This document shows, piece after piece, positions 23,366-31,838 of a stretch of DNA of 53,317 nucleotides. A program made the position numbers and the translations under genes. The stretch comes from Zetaproteobacteria bacterium CG1_02_55_237 (GTDB lineage: Bacteria; Pseudomonadota; Zetaproteobacteria; Mariprofundales; Mariprofundaceae): assembly GCA_001871195.1 (NCBI GenBank), contig MNXA01000029.1:1-53317 (forward strand), read 5' to 3'. Below the pieces are notes generated by a model that ran no database searches, was not told the DNA's origin, and saw only the letters and a list, made by a program, of their open reading frames with translations. The stretch's first letter is position 1, and the number at the start of each line of letters is the position of its first letter.

Positions 23366-25507
23366 TCACGACTTCGCCCCCCTGCTCTTCGGCAAATACA
23401 CATGAAAGCTACTGCCCTTTCCCGGCTCGCTTTCCACAAAAACAAAGCCACCATGGCCCTTAACAATGCCGTGCACCACGGCCAGGCCCAACCCTGTCCT
23501 CTTGCCCACACCCTTGGTGGTGAAAAAGGGCTCGAACAGGTGTTGCATGATTTCACTATCCATACCGCAGCCATTATCTGCAATGCTCAGCTGCAAAAAA
23601 CTACCCGGCTGGACATGTTGAACAGTAGCCATCCTGTCATCCACCCTGCTCTCCTTCAAGCTTACCTGCAGTAAGCCTTCACCATCATCCATGGCGCCGG
23701 CGGCATTCATGCAAAGATTCATGATGACCTGCCCGATTTGCGTGGCATTGGCCTGAATCTCACCCGTATTCACCTGTATATCCTGTTGCACGGTAAGCTT
23801 TTCCGGCAGGGAATGTCGCAGCAGCCTGATGGTTTCCTTGAGCAGCAAGGCCAGTTGCACCGGCTCCTGTTTGCTCGTGCCCAGCCTGCTGAAATCCATC
23901 AATTGCTTCACCAGGGACTTGGCACGCTTGCCAGCCTGTAAAATTGCATCGACATTCTGTCGGCTGACACCACCCTCCGGCAGGCCATCCCTGAGCATTT
24001 CGCTATAGCCCAGAATCACACCGAGCAGGGTGTTGAAGTCATGCGCAATACCGCCGGCAAGCTGACCCACCACTTCCATCTTCTGGGCCTGTCGAACCTG
24101 ATCCTCGAGAAGTTTGATCGGGCTGATATCCGCCCCGTAGACGAACACATATTTGCGCAAGGGTTCGGAGCGCAGGACAAAGAAATAGTGCGCTGCACCA
24201 AGCTTTGTTTCCACCTGCATGATCTTCTCATCAGGACCGAACATCTCGGCGAACTCTTCACCTGCCAGTCCCGGAATGGCCTTGAAGATGGACATACCCT
24301 CAACCTTATCCATGCCATACAAGTCATTGCTTGCCGTATTGGCCAGGCAAACTGTTCCGTCCCGGTCCACCCGCATCACCGGACCGGGAGCCATCTCCGG
24401 AAGCAGCGCCATCTCCTTCAATGCCTGTTCAGCTTTTTTATGCCTTGAGACGACAAGCACGATGATAAAGACGGCCAGCGCAAGCAGCAGATAGGCCGCG
24501 ATAGTCAGAATTTGCCCGCTGGTCCTGTGGTAGAAGGCCCCGGATGAAATAACGGACTGCGGCACAAACGATACAACCTTCCAATGATAACCGGCAGCAC
24601 TCTGCTTCTTCCCGTCGGATACGCCCTGCACCACAGAACCCATGAATGCATGCTCATCAATCAGCAGGGGGCGGGCCGTGGCATAGGCAAACAGGCCCTG
24701 CTCTGTCCGCAGTGTGCCCACGTCAGCCTTCGATATCGTGCGCCATGCTTCGGGATAGGCATGCCCGAAGGTGCGCTCCGGCCTGTCCAGCATGAAGCCC
24801 CACTCATCCTCGCGATTCGGACTGCTTAGCCAGAAGCCCTCACGATTGAGCAGCATGCCGCCAACCGATTCACTTCCCTGCATCGCCAGCCGGAAGTGCT
24901 GCAACATTTCATCGGCGATATAATTAAGCACCACCACGCCCTGCCTGCGCCCGGCACTGTCGAACACGGGTGTGGCGAAGCGAATCACCGGCCTGTAGGG
25001 GATTTCCACCAGCCCATGCTCGATATTCAAATCCAGCGGGGAGACATAAATTTCATTGCGGGCAAGCTGCATCGTGTCGCTAAAGTATTCGTGCTGAGAT
25101 TTGTTCTGCAACTCGTCGTGCGGTACGGCGACAGGCATACCGTCTATGTAATCAACGCGGATCACTTCCTGACCGGATGCATCCAGATAGCGAATCTGAC
25201 TGTAATGCTGTCTTCCCCGCGAAAGCAGCAGGAAAAACTCTTCCATCCCCTGCCGGTGCAAGGCATCGCCGCTATCCACATACTGACGCAGCTCATCCAT
25301 CTCCACGATAATGCGGATATCGCCCTCGGCCGACTCGAAGTCTTTTTCAGTCCGCTCGCGGGCCACCCCGACATGGCGGGCTTCGCTTGACGCCAATTGT
25401 GCCACACGTGTGTGTTCGTCGAATCTGGCGAGCAGGACCAGAACAATGCTCAGCCCGAGCGCCAGGGGAAGGTAAAGCAGCGTAAACCGCCTGAGCAGGG
25501 TAAGCAT
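23366..25507 (-). CDS. Membrane sensor histidine kinase with periplasmic Cache-like and PAS domains
   Basis: 713 aa. TM1 about 8-28, a large periplasmic sensor 29-330 of double-Cache type (QIRYLDASGQEVIRVDY, FATPVFDSAGRRQGVVVLNY), TM2 about 333-353, a PAS domain about 362-465, HisKA with the phosphorylated His489 in LAGGIAHDFNTLLGVILGYSEML, and HATPase_c with the N box (MNLCMNAAGAM), IADNGCGMD and GLGLAVVHGIVKGHGG. The HDFNN-like hybrid-kinase subfamily often carries a receiver at the C-terminus; here the protein stops after the ATPase and two separate receivers follow instead. The ligand is unknown. Start ATG 25507 with a weak SD. Confidence 0.92.
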   Translation of the reverse strand: MLTLLRRFTLLYLPLALGLSIVLVLLARFDEHTRVAQLASSEARHVGVARERTEKDFESAEGDIRIIVEMDELRQYVDSGDALHRQGMEEFFLLLSRGRQHYSQIRYLDASGQEVIRVDYIDGMPVAVPHDELQNKSQHEYFSDTMQLARNEIYVSPLDLNIEHGLVEIPYRPVIRFATPVFDSAGRRQGVVVLNYIADEMLQHFRLAMQGSESVGGMLLNREGFWLSSPNREDEWGFMLDRPERTFGHAYPEAWRTISKADVGTLRTEQGLFAYATARPLLIDEHAFMGSVVQGVSDGKKQSAAGYHWKVVSFVPQSVISSGAFYHRTSGQILTIAAYLLLALAVFIIVLVVSRHKKAEQALKEMALLPEMAPGPVMRVDRDGTVCLANTASNDLYGMDKVEGMSIFKAIPGLAGEEFAEMFGPDEKIMQVETKLGAAHYFFVLRSEPLRKYVFVYGADISPIKLLEDQVRQAQKMEVVGQLAGGIAHDFNTLLGVILGYSEMLRDGLPEGGVSRQNVDAILQAGKRAKSLVKQLMDFSRLGTSKQEPVQLALLLKETIRLLRHSLPEKLTVQQDIQVNTGEIQANATQIGQVIMNLCMNAAGAMDDGEGLLQVSLKESRVDDRMATVQHVQPGSFLQLSIADNGCGMDSEIMQHLFEPFFTTKGVGKRTGLGLAVVHGIVKGHGGFVFVESEPGKGSSFHVYLPKSRGAKS

Positions 25508-25628
25508 ATTTATTGCCTGCCTGCAGCTGTGCCTGCATCACGACAGGCATGCCGGCGATGCCGCACATAAGGCTTGGCGGGGGTAGATTCTGTGGCGCGC
25601 ATTCCCCTCCCCCCTGTCCCCTGAGCTT

Positions 25629-27476
25629 TTATTTCAACTGCCCGAGATCACGCACACCGCCGCGATCTGCCGAGGTGGTGAGCGCTGCATAGGCTAGCAG
25701 GGCCTTGGAGACAACACGGTCGCGCTTAACCGGTTTCCAGGCGGCATCGCCCCTGGCCTGCATGGCGGTGCGTCTGGAAGCCATTTCCTCGTCACTGATG
25801 GCCAGATGGATGGTGCGCTTCGGGATATCGATTTCAATCCTGTCACCATTCTCGATCAGACCGATGGCACCGCCTTCGGCTGCTTCCGGCGAGGCATGGC
25901 CGATGGACAGGCCCGAAGTGCCGCCGGAGAAACGGCCGTCGGTAAGCAGGGCGCAGACCTTGCCCATGCCCTTGGATTTGAGATAGGAGGTCGGATAGAG
26001 CATTTCCTGCATGCCGGGGCCACCCTTCGGGCCTTCGTAGCGGATAATCACCACATCACCGGGCTTCACGCGATCATTGAGGATGCCGCTCACGGCATCA
26101 TCCTGTGATTCAAACACATTGGCAGTGCCGCTGAACTTCCAGATGGACTCGTCCACACCGGCGGTTTTCACGATGCAGCCTCTTTCCGCAATATTGCCAT
26201 AGAGCACGGCCAGACCGCCCTCTTTCGAATAGGCATGCTCGTTATCACGAATACAACCGGCCACACGGTCGGTATCCAGCGACTTCCAGCGCTCGGCCTG
26301 CGAGAAGGCCACCTGTGTCGGCACACCGCCGGGAGCGGCGCGGAACATCTCGCGCGCTGCCTTGTTGGACTCATTCATCACATCGTTGGCATCAATGCCT
26401 TCGCCCAGGGTAGCGGCATGCACGGTGGGGATATTGCGATGAATCAGGCCGGCACGATCCAGCTCGGCGAGAATGCCGATCACCCCGCCGGCACGGTGTA
26501 CATCTTCCATGTGATAGTGCTGCACGGCAGGCGCAACCTTGCACAGATTCGGCACACGGCGGCTCATGCGATCGATATCGGCCATGGTGAAATCCACCTC
26601 GGCTTCCTGGGCACAGGCGAGCAGATGCAGCACGGTATTGGTGGAGCCACCCATGGCGATATCCAGCGCGATGGCGTTTTCAAAGGCCTCAAACGTGGCA
26701 ATCGAGCGCGGCAGGGCCGACTCGTCGTCGTTTTCGTAATAACGCTTGCACAATTCGACTGCGGTACGCCCTGCTTCGAGGAACAATTCTTTTCTGTCGG
26801 CATGCGTGGCAAGCAGCGAACCATTACCCGGCAAAGCCAGACCCAGTGCCTCGGCCAGACAGTTCATCGAATTGGCGGTAAACATACCCGAGCACGAGCC
26901 GCAGGTCGGGCAGGCCGAGCGCTCCACGGCGGCCACATCCTCATCGGACTCATCGGGGCTTGCCGCCATGACCATGGCATCAACCAGATCGAGATGCAGC
27001 TCGCGATTGTTGATGGTCACCTTACCGGCCTCCATCGGGCCGCCGGAAACGAACACCGCCGGGATATTCAGACGCAGGGCTGCCATGAGCATGCCGGGGG
27101 TGATCTTGTCGCAGTTGGAGATGCACACCATGGCATCGGCGCAATGCGCATTGACCATATATTCCACCGAATCGGCAATGATCTCGCGGCTGGGCAGGGA
27201 GTAGAGCATGCCGCCATGCCCCATAGCAATGCCGTCATCCACGGCGATGGTATTGAATTCCTTGGCCACGCCGCCCGCCGCCTCGATCTCGCGCGCCACC
27301 ATCTGGCCGAGATCCTTCAGGTGCACATGACCGGGTACAAATTGGGTAAAGGAATTGACCACGGCAATGATGGGCTTGTCGAAATCACCATCCTTCATGC
27401 CTGTGGCACGCCACAGCGAGCGGGCGCCGGCCATATTGCGGCCGTGGGTGGTGGTGCGGGAACGGTAAACGGGCAT
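25629..27476 (-). CDS. ilvD: Dihydroxy-acid dehydratase
   Basis: 615 aa. It dehydrates 2,3-dihydroxy acids to 2-keto acids in isoleucine/valine synthesis using an Fe-S cluster. [26 protein letters not shown] at the start matches the E. coli enzyme, followed by [55 protein letters not shown] and [17 protein letters not shown] (cluster cysteines). The C-terminal [32 protein letters not shown] is the part duplicated as a fragment upstream of the STAND gene. Start ATG 27476 has a GGAGGATG SD. It is divergent from nadA. Confidence 0.96.
   Translation of the reverse strand: MPVYRSRTTTHGRNMAGARSLWRATGMKDGDFDKPIIAVVNSFTQFVPGHVHLKDLGQMVAREIEAAGGVAKEFNTIAVDDGIAMGHGGMLYSLPSREIIADSVEYMVNAHCADAMVCISNCDKITPGMLMAALRLNIPAVFVSGGPMEAGKVTINNRELHLDLVDAMVMAASPDESDEDVAAVERSACPTCGSCSGMFTANSMNCLAEALGLALPGNGSLLATHADRKELFLEAGRTAVELCKRYYENDDESALPRSIATFEAFENAIALDIAMGGSTNTVLHLLACAQEAEVDFTMADIDRMSRRVPNLCKVAPAVQHYHMEDVHRAGGVIGILAELDRAGLIHRNIPTVHAATLGEGIDANDVMNESNKAAREMFRAAPGGVPTQVAFSQAERWKSLDTDRVAGCIRDNEHAYSKEGGLAVLYGNIAERGCIVKTAGVDESIWKFSGTANVFESQDDAVSGILNDRVKPGDVVIIRYEGPKGGPGMQEMLYPTSYLKSKGMGKVCALLTDGRFSGGTSGLSIGHASPEAAEGGAIGLIENGDRIEIDIPKRTIHLAISDEEMASRRTAMQARGDAAWKPVKRDRVVSKALLAYAALTTSADRGGVRDLGQLK
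25684..25727 (-). repeat. 44-bp direct repeat inside the ilvD 3' end, proximal copy
   Basis: Coding sequence for [15 protein letters not shown] in the intact ilvD; 41/44 identical to 20509-20552. See the ilvD fragment at 20454-20561. Confidence 0.7.
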
Positions 27477-27558
27477 GATCATCCTCCGGAATATCAATAG
27501 GCGCAGCTTACTATGTCATTGCAGAGCATGCGACACGGAAACCATACGCTCTGTATCG

Positions 27559-27587
27559 TTGACATCCAGCAGGCGCCCTTCGACACT
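27559..27587 (+). promoter_or_regulatory. Candidate promoter for nadA
   Basis: TTGACA at 27559-27564 is a perfect -35. A 17-base spacer leads to GACACT at 27582-27587, a poor -10. Transcription would start close to the chosen nadA ATG at 27595, giving little or no leader. Confidence 0.3.
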
Positions 27588-27594
27588 TACGTTT

Positions 27595-28704
27595 ATGAGC
27601 AGCAACGCATTAATGCAGGAACTATACGACACCCCCGAAGAGGAATTGCTGGCAGAAATCAGGCAACTGCGCGCCAAACTCGGCGACAAGGTGCTGATTC
27701 TCGGCCACCACTACCAGCGCGAAGAGGTGATCGGCTTTGCCGATGTCACCGGCGATTCGCTGAAACTTGCGCAATACGCAGCGACCACCAAGGCGCCCTA
27801 TATCATCTTCTGCGGCGTGCATTTCATGGCCGAAACCGCCGATCTACTCACATCCGATACGCAGAGCGTGATCCTTCCCGATCTCGCCGCCGGTTGTTCG
27901 ATGGCCGATATGGCCGACGATGTGCAGGTGCGCCGCTGCTGGCAGGAGCTATCCACCGTCATCAAGCCGGATGAACGCGTGACACCTGTGACCTACATCA
28001 ATTCGACCGCTGCACTCAAATCCTTCTGCGGCGAGCATGGCGGCATCGTCTGCACCTCCTCGAACTGCCATCGGGTAATGAGCTGGGCATGGGACAGGCG
28101 CGAAAAAATACTGTTCTTCCCCGACCAGCATCTGGGTGAGAATACAGCATTGAAAATGGGCATCCCCGAAGCCGACATGATTATCTGGGATCCGGCCAAA
28201 CCGCTCGGCGGCAACACGCCGGAGGCAATCGACAAGGCCAGCCTGATCCTGTGGAAGGGCTTCTGCTCGGTGCATCAGCTGTTCAAGGCAGAGCATGCTG
28301 CTGCCATGCGCGAAAAACATCCCGGCATCGAAATCCTCGCCCATCCGGAATGCTCGCGTGCTGTGTGCGAAACATCCGATTACGTAGGCTCCACCGAGGC
28401 CATCATCCAGTACGTGGCCAAAGCCCCGGCCGGACAGTCCTTTGCCGTGGCCACCGAACTGAATCTGGTCAACCGCCTGCGCTTGCATAATCCGGACAAG
28501 CCGGTGTATTTCCTGTCCCCGACCATCTGCATGTGCTCGACGATGTTCCGCACCGATCCGCAACACCTGCTGGCATCACTGCGCGAGGTGGAAGCCGATC
28601 ATGCCGCACATCCAATCCGCGTCCCGGAAGCCGACCGGCGCTGGGCCATCCTGTCGCTCGAACGCATGCTGGATCTGGGATCTGTTAACAAGCATCCAGA
28701 TTGA
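27595..28704 (+). CDS. nadA: Quinolinate synthase
   Basis: 369 aa. NadA condenses iminoaspartate with dihydroxyacetone phosphate to quinolinate, the first committed part of NAD synthesis, using a [4Fe-4S] cluster. LILGHHYQREEVIGFADVTGDSLKLA is the N-terminal signature. Likely cluster ligands are the Cys in FCGVHFMAE (Cys73), in AHPECSR, and in SPTICMCSTM. Start placed at ATG 27595; no clear SD is seen, and the open frame extends to 27475 into ilvD. Neither nadB nor nadC is adjacent. Confidence 0.94.
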   Translation: MSSNALMQELYDTPEEELLAEIRQLRAKLGDKVLILGHHYQREEVIGFADVTGDSLKLAQYAATTKAPYIIFCGVHFMAETADLLTSDTQSVILPDLAAGCSMADMADDVQVRRCWQELSTVIKPDERVTPVTYINSTAALKSFCGEHGGIVCTSSNCHRVMSWAWDRREKILFFPDQHLGENTALKMGIPEADMIIWDPAKPLGGNTPEAIDKASLILWKGFCSVHQLFKAEHAAAMREKHPGIEILAHPECSRAVCETSDYVGSTEAIIQYVAKAPAGQSFAVATELNLVNRLRLHNPDKPVYFLSPTICMCSTMFRTDPQHLLASLREVEADHAAHPIRVPEADRRWAILSLERMLDLGSVNKHPD

Positions 28705-28752
28705 AGCTCTGCAGTTATCAGACCCGAATATGATTTACCCCGGAGAAACCCA

Positions 28753-30243
28753 ATGATACCCCACCTCTTATCCCGAACGCTTGTATCCCGTCTGTCGCTG
28801 CCTGCCTGCCTGCTGGCAGCCCTGCTGCTTTTCCCGCTGCCTGCATCGGCAGCAGAATCCGCACCCTCGCTTTTCTCACTGGAGCAGCAGATCGATGACT
28901 TCGTCAACGGCCCTGAATATCGTTTTGCCCCGGATAGCGTTGCCCGCGCGCGCGCCCTGCTTGCTGCCGCAACGATGGCCGAACACCGGCAGGATGCGGC
29001 CAGCCGGGATCAGGGCGCACTCGAAACCGTTGAAGCCCTGAGCAATGCCCACAGAGTCGTCGCCGACTTCAAGGCGAAATATGCCGAAACCCTGAAACTG
29101 GAGCGGGCGGCGACGGAAGCCGCCGGCAACATCCCGGACAGCGGACTGAGGCTGGCACAAGAGTCCATGAGCGATCTGATTCGTGCCTTCGAGCAGGGGC
29201 GGCTTAACGAAAGTGCCGGGCTGGCAGAAAGCACCAACAATCAGTTTCTCGCCGTGGTAAAAGACAAGCTCCCCTCCATTCTGCAAAAGACCGATGCCGC
29301 CCTGCTGGCTGCCTCGCGCAGCAATGCCAAGCGCTATGCCCCTGTGAGCTATGCCGAGGCGGAGAAGTGGCTGGCCGATGCCCTGGCCTATAACGACGGC
29401 CTCAACCAGAAGTACCCCGAACACCCGCGCCTCGGCCTGAGTCTGGCGGCCAGAGCCGGTGAGCTGGCCGAGCAGATCATGCTGTGGCGCAAAAAACCGG
29501 ACAGCTACGAGGAACTGGTACTCAAGGGCCGTGATGAACGTCTGGCCATGGCGCGCGCACTTGGCATGCCGCTGGATACCAGCAATCCGATGGCCGATGT
29601 GGATGCAGCACGTATCGTCGAGGCGATTGGGCAACAGCGGGCAGCCGTGCAGAAGCAGCAGCAGAAGTATCAGCAGCAACTGACGGCACTTGAGGCAGGG
29701 TACCAGCAGCGGCTTGCGGAAAAGACCGATGAACTGCGCAACGAATTGGGCCAGCAACAGGGCGCACAGATGAGCGAGCTGAAAGAGGCCTTCCGCGCCA
29801 AGCTGGAACGTGAAACCTTCGAAACGCGCAGGCAGCAGAAGCTGAGTGAGTTGTTCAAGAAAGACGAAACAGAAATTTCCGCCAATGTGGATGGCTCGCT
29901 GCTGCTTCGCATAAGCGCCCTGCAGTTCGGCTCGGGCGCCACCGGCATCGACAAGAAGTATTACGATCTGCTGAGCCGGGTACGCAACGGCCTTGATCTG
30001 TATCCCGACCGGAAGATTGTTATCGAAGGACATACGGACAATCGCGGCGAACCCGACGTCAATCAGCGCCTGTCGCTTAAGCGTGCTGAAACCGTGCGTG
30101 ATTTCCTGATTGCCGCCGGCATGGATGGCAGCCGTCTGAAGGCGCTCGGCTACGGCGAGGTGCGCCCGATCGCCAGCAACGACTACGATCGCGGCCTGGC
30201 CATGAACCGGCGCATCGACATCATCATTCAGGCAGGCAAGTGA
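28753..30243 (+). CDS. OmpA-family envelope protein with N-terminal helical (DUF4398-like) region
   Basis: 496 aa. Signal peptide 1-33 (LLAALLLFPLPASAAES). Residues 35-260 are alanine-rich helices resembling DUF4398 (ARALLAAATMAEH, YAEAEKWLADALAYN). A long coiled coil at about 295-365 is rich in Gln/Glu/Lys. The OmpA-like peptidoglycan-binding domain at about 385-495 carries IVIEGHTDNRGEPDVNQRLSLKRAETVRDFLIAAG and LGYGEVRPIASN, ending NRRIDIII. It is likely periplasmic, anchored to the cell wall, with the coiled coil as a spacer. GGAGAAAC precedes the ATG. Its TGA overlaps the GTG of the next gene (GTGA), so the two are translationally coupled. Confidence 0.87.
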   Translation: MIPHLLSRTLVSRLSLPACLLAALLLFPLPASAAESAPSLFSLEQQIDDFVNGPEYRFAPDSVARARALLAAATMAEHRQDAASRDQGALETVEALSNAHRVVADFKAKYAETLKLERAATEAAGNIPDSGLRLAQESMSDLIRAFEQGRLNESAGLAESTNNQFLAVVKDKLPSILQKTDAALLAASRSNAKRYAPVSYAEAEKWLADALAYNDGLNQKYPEHPRLGLSLAARAGELAEQIMLWRKKPDSYEELVLKGRDERLAMARALGMPLDTSNPMADVDAARIVEAIGQQRAAVQKQQQKYQQQLTALEAGYQQRLAEKTDELRNELGQQQGAQMSELKEAFRAKLERETFETRRQQKLSELFKKDETEISANVDGSLLLRISALQFGSGATGIDKKYYDLLSRVRNGLDLYPDRKIVIEGHTDNRGEPDVNQRLSLKRAETVRDFLIAAGMDGSRLKALGYGEVRPIASNDYDRGLAMNRRIDIIIQAGK

Positions 30244-31298
30244 CAGAGTCCGACAACCTGACCGGCATACCGCAGGAGATGCAGGCGCATGTGCATGGCC
30301 TGCTCGAGACCCTGCAACATGATTCCCCGCACAAACGTGCCCTGTTGCTGGAAACCATCCGGCTGATTGCTTCCTGCGATCATGCCGGGGACATGAAAAT
30401 GGTGAGCAACACCGTGCATGAAATCCGCAAGGGACTGGAAGTTTTCAAGCCTTATCAGGCAGTCCGCAAGGTTAGCATCTTCGGCTCGGCGCGAACGCCT
30501 CCGGAAGATCATCGCTATCAACAGGTAAAAAGATGCGCCTCCATCCTGCGTGATAACGGCATGATGGTGATTACCGGCGGTGGCGGCGGCATCATGCATG
30601 CGGCCAATGAAGGCGCCGGCGAAGAGCATTCCTTCGGCATCAATATCAACCTGCCGCTGGAACAGTTTCCCAACCCGATTGTCGACGGCTCGCCGCGACA
30701 CTTCTACTGCAAATACTTTTTCACCCGCAAGCTGTTTTTCCTCAAGGAAAGTGATGCGGTTATTCTCGCCCCCGGCGGTTTCGGCACGCTCGATGAAGGC
30801 TTTGAGACACTCACCCTGCTACAGACCGGACGCACGCCGCCGGTTCCCGTGATCCTGCTGGAGGCACCGGGCGACGACTACTGGGGCCCGTTCGTCAATT
30901 CATGGATGCGCCGGCTGGTGGAAGATCATCTGATAGGGCCGAACGATCACCATTTCCTCTACCATACCGACGATGCCGAATCCGCGGTGCGGCATATCAC
31001 CAGCTTTTACAGCAACTATCACAGCTTTCGTTATGTCGGCGAATGGGTGCTGCTGCGCATCAACTGCCCGCTTTCCGATGAGGAACTGCAAAGACTGAAT
31101 GCAGAATTCTCCGATGTGCTGAATCAGGGTGCCATCGAACAGGTTTTTCACTGGCCGAAGAGTGATGATCCCGGTCTCGATCACCTGCCGCGCCTGCGCA
31201 TGTTACTCAACCGCAGTCGCATGAATGTATTGCCGGAGATTATCCGGCGCATGAACGGCCTGGCCAATGGCGGCGACGAAGGCCCTCCCTGCAGTTAG
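30240..31298 (+). CDS. LOG-family protein (lysine-decarboxylase-like nucleotide-binding fold)
   Basis: 352 aa from GTG 30240. KVSIFGSARTPPED opens the Rossmann-type domain, MVITGGGGGIMHAANEGA binds the phosphate, and APGGFGTLDEGFETLTLLQTG holds the PGGxGTxxE motif of LOG phosphoribohydrolases. Small LOG proteins cleave nucleotide monophosphates to bases (cytokinin activation in plants). This is the longer bacterial form with N- and C-terminal helical extensions (residues 1-75 and 265-352), whose substrate is unsettled. It is coupled to the OmpA-like gene by a 4-base overlap, an odd pairing of cytoplasmic and envelope proteins. Confidence 0.88.
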   Translation: MTESDNLTGIPQEMQAHVHGLLETLQHDSPHKRALLLETIRLIASCDHAGDMKMVSNTVHEIRKGLEVFKPYQAVRKVSIFGSARTPPEDHRYQQVKRCASILRDNGMMVITGGGGGIMHAANEGAGEEHSFGININLPLEQFPNPIVDGSPRHFYCKYFFTRKLFFLKESDAVILAPGGFGTLDEGFETLTLLQTGRTPPVPVILLEAPGDDYWGPFVNSWMRRLVEDHLIGPNDHHFLYHTDDAESAVRHITSFYSNYHSFRYVGEWVLLRINCPLSDEELQRLNAEFSDVLNQGAIEQVFHWPKSDDPGLDHLPRLRMLLNRSRMNVLPEIIRRMNGLANGGDEGPPCS

Positions 31299-31319
31299 GG
31301 AACAGGGCTTGAGGGCCAC

Positions 31320-31787
31320 TTAGTCAGGTAGAAGTTCGGGTGTCATCATCCATTTTATATGCCACGCCCGCGCCTCATCGCGCTCCAGACAAACCACACA
31401 GGCATTGCGGAAACGAATCAGGGGCAACGCTTCGTCGTTGCACAAAAGAAGACCGGCCAGTCGCTGCAGATGCGGCAGATGCCCGACCAGCATTACATCC
31501 TCACTACGTGCTTCCAGCCGAAGCGCCCACAGGGCGGGGTCATCGGCAGGCTTGAGTCCGGAAGCGGCAGCAACAAAAAAGGCATTGTGGCAACCGGCCA
31601 GAATCGCGGCGGTTTGCGCGGTGCGCTCCTTGCCGCTGTGCAGCACCTCGGGTACGACCAGCCGGGAATGCTTATACAGAAAATCACCCATGCGACGGAC
31701 ATTCTCCTCCCCCTTCGCACTCAAGGGACGTGCTGGGTTCTCCTCACTGGACAGAGCTTCCCCGTGTTGTACCAGATAGACATGCAT
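31320..31787 (-). CDS. sixA: SixA-type phosphohistidine phosphatase
   Basis: 155 aa. Histidine-phosphatase superfamily: VQHGEALSSEENPARPLSAKGEENVRRMG (catalytic His8 in QHGEA), LHSGKERTAQTAAIL, and VMLVGHLPHLQRLAGLLL with the second His. E. coli SixA removes phosphate from histidine on phosphotransfer proteins such as NPr/ArcB HPt. GGAG seven bases before ATG 31787. It is convergent with the LOG gene, 21 bp apart. Confidence 0.9.
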   Translation of the reverse strand: MHVYLVQHGEALSSEENPARPLSAKGEENVRRMGDFLYKHSRLVVPEVLHSGKERTAQTAAILAGCHNAFFVAAASGLKPADDPALWALRLEARSEDVMLVGHLPHLQRLAGLLLCNDEALPLIRFRNACVVCLERDEARAWHIKWMMTPELLPD

Positions 31788-31838
31788 ATCCCACTCCTTG
31801 GCACAGATGATTCATCAACACTGACGAGCAACCCGGCT

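Noticed and set aside
26235-27500. 421-codon plus-strand frame opposite ilvD
   Set aside because: Antisense shadow of ilvD, rich in His/Gly as expected from reversed GC-rich codons; no family features.
29641-29800. CAG-rich stretch as a possible microsatellite
   Set aside because: The codons are mixed CAG/CAA/AAG/GAG and encode the coiled coil of the OmpA-like protein; no exact repeat unit.
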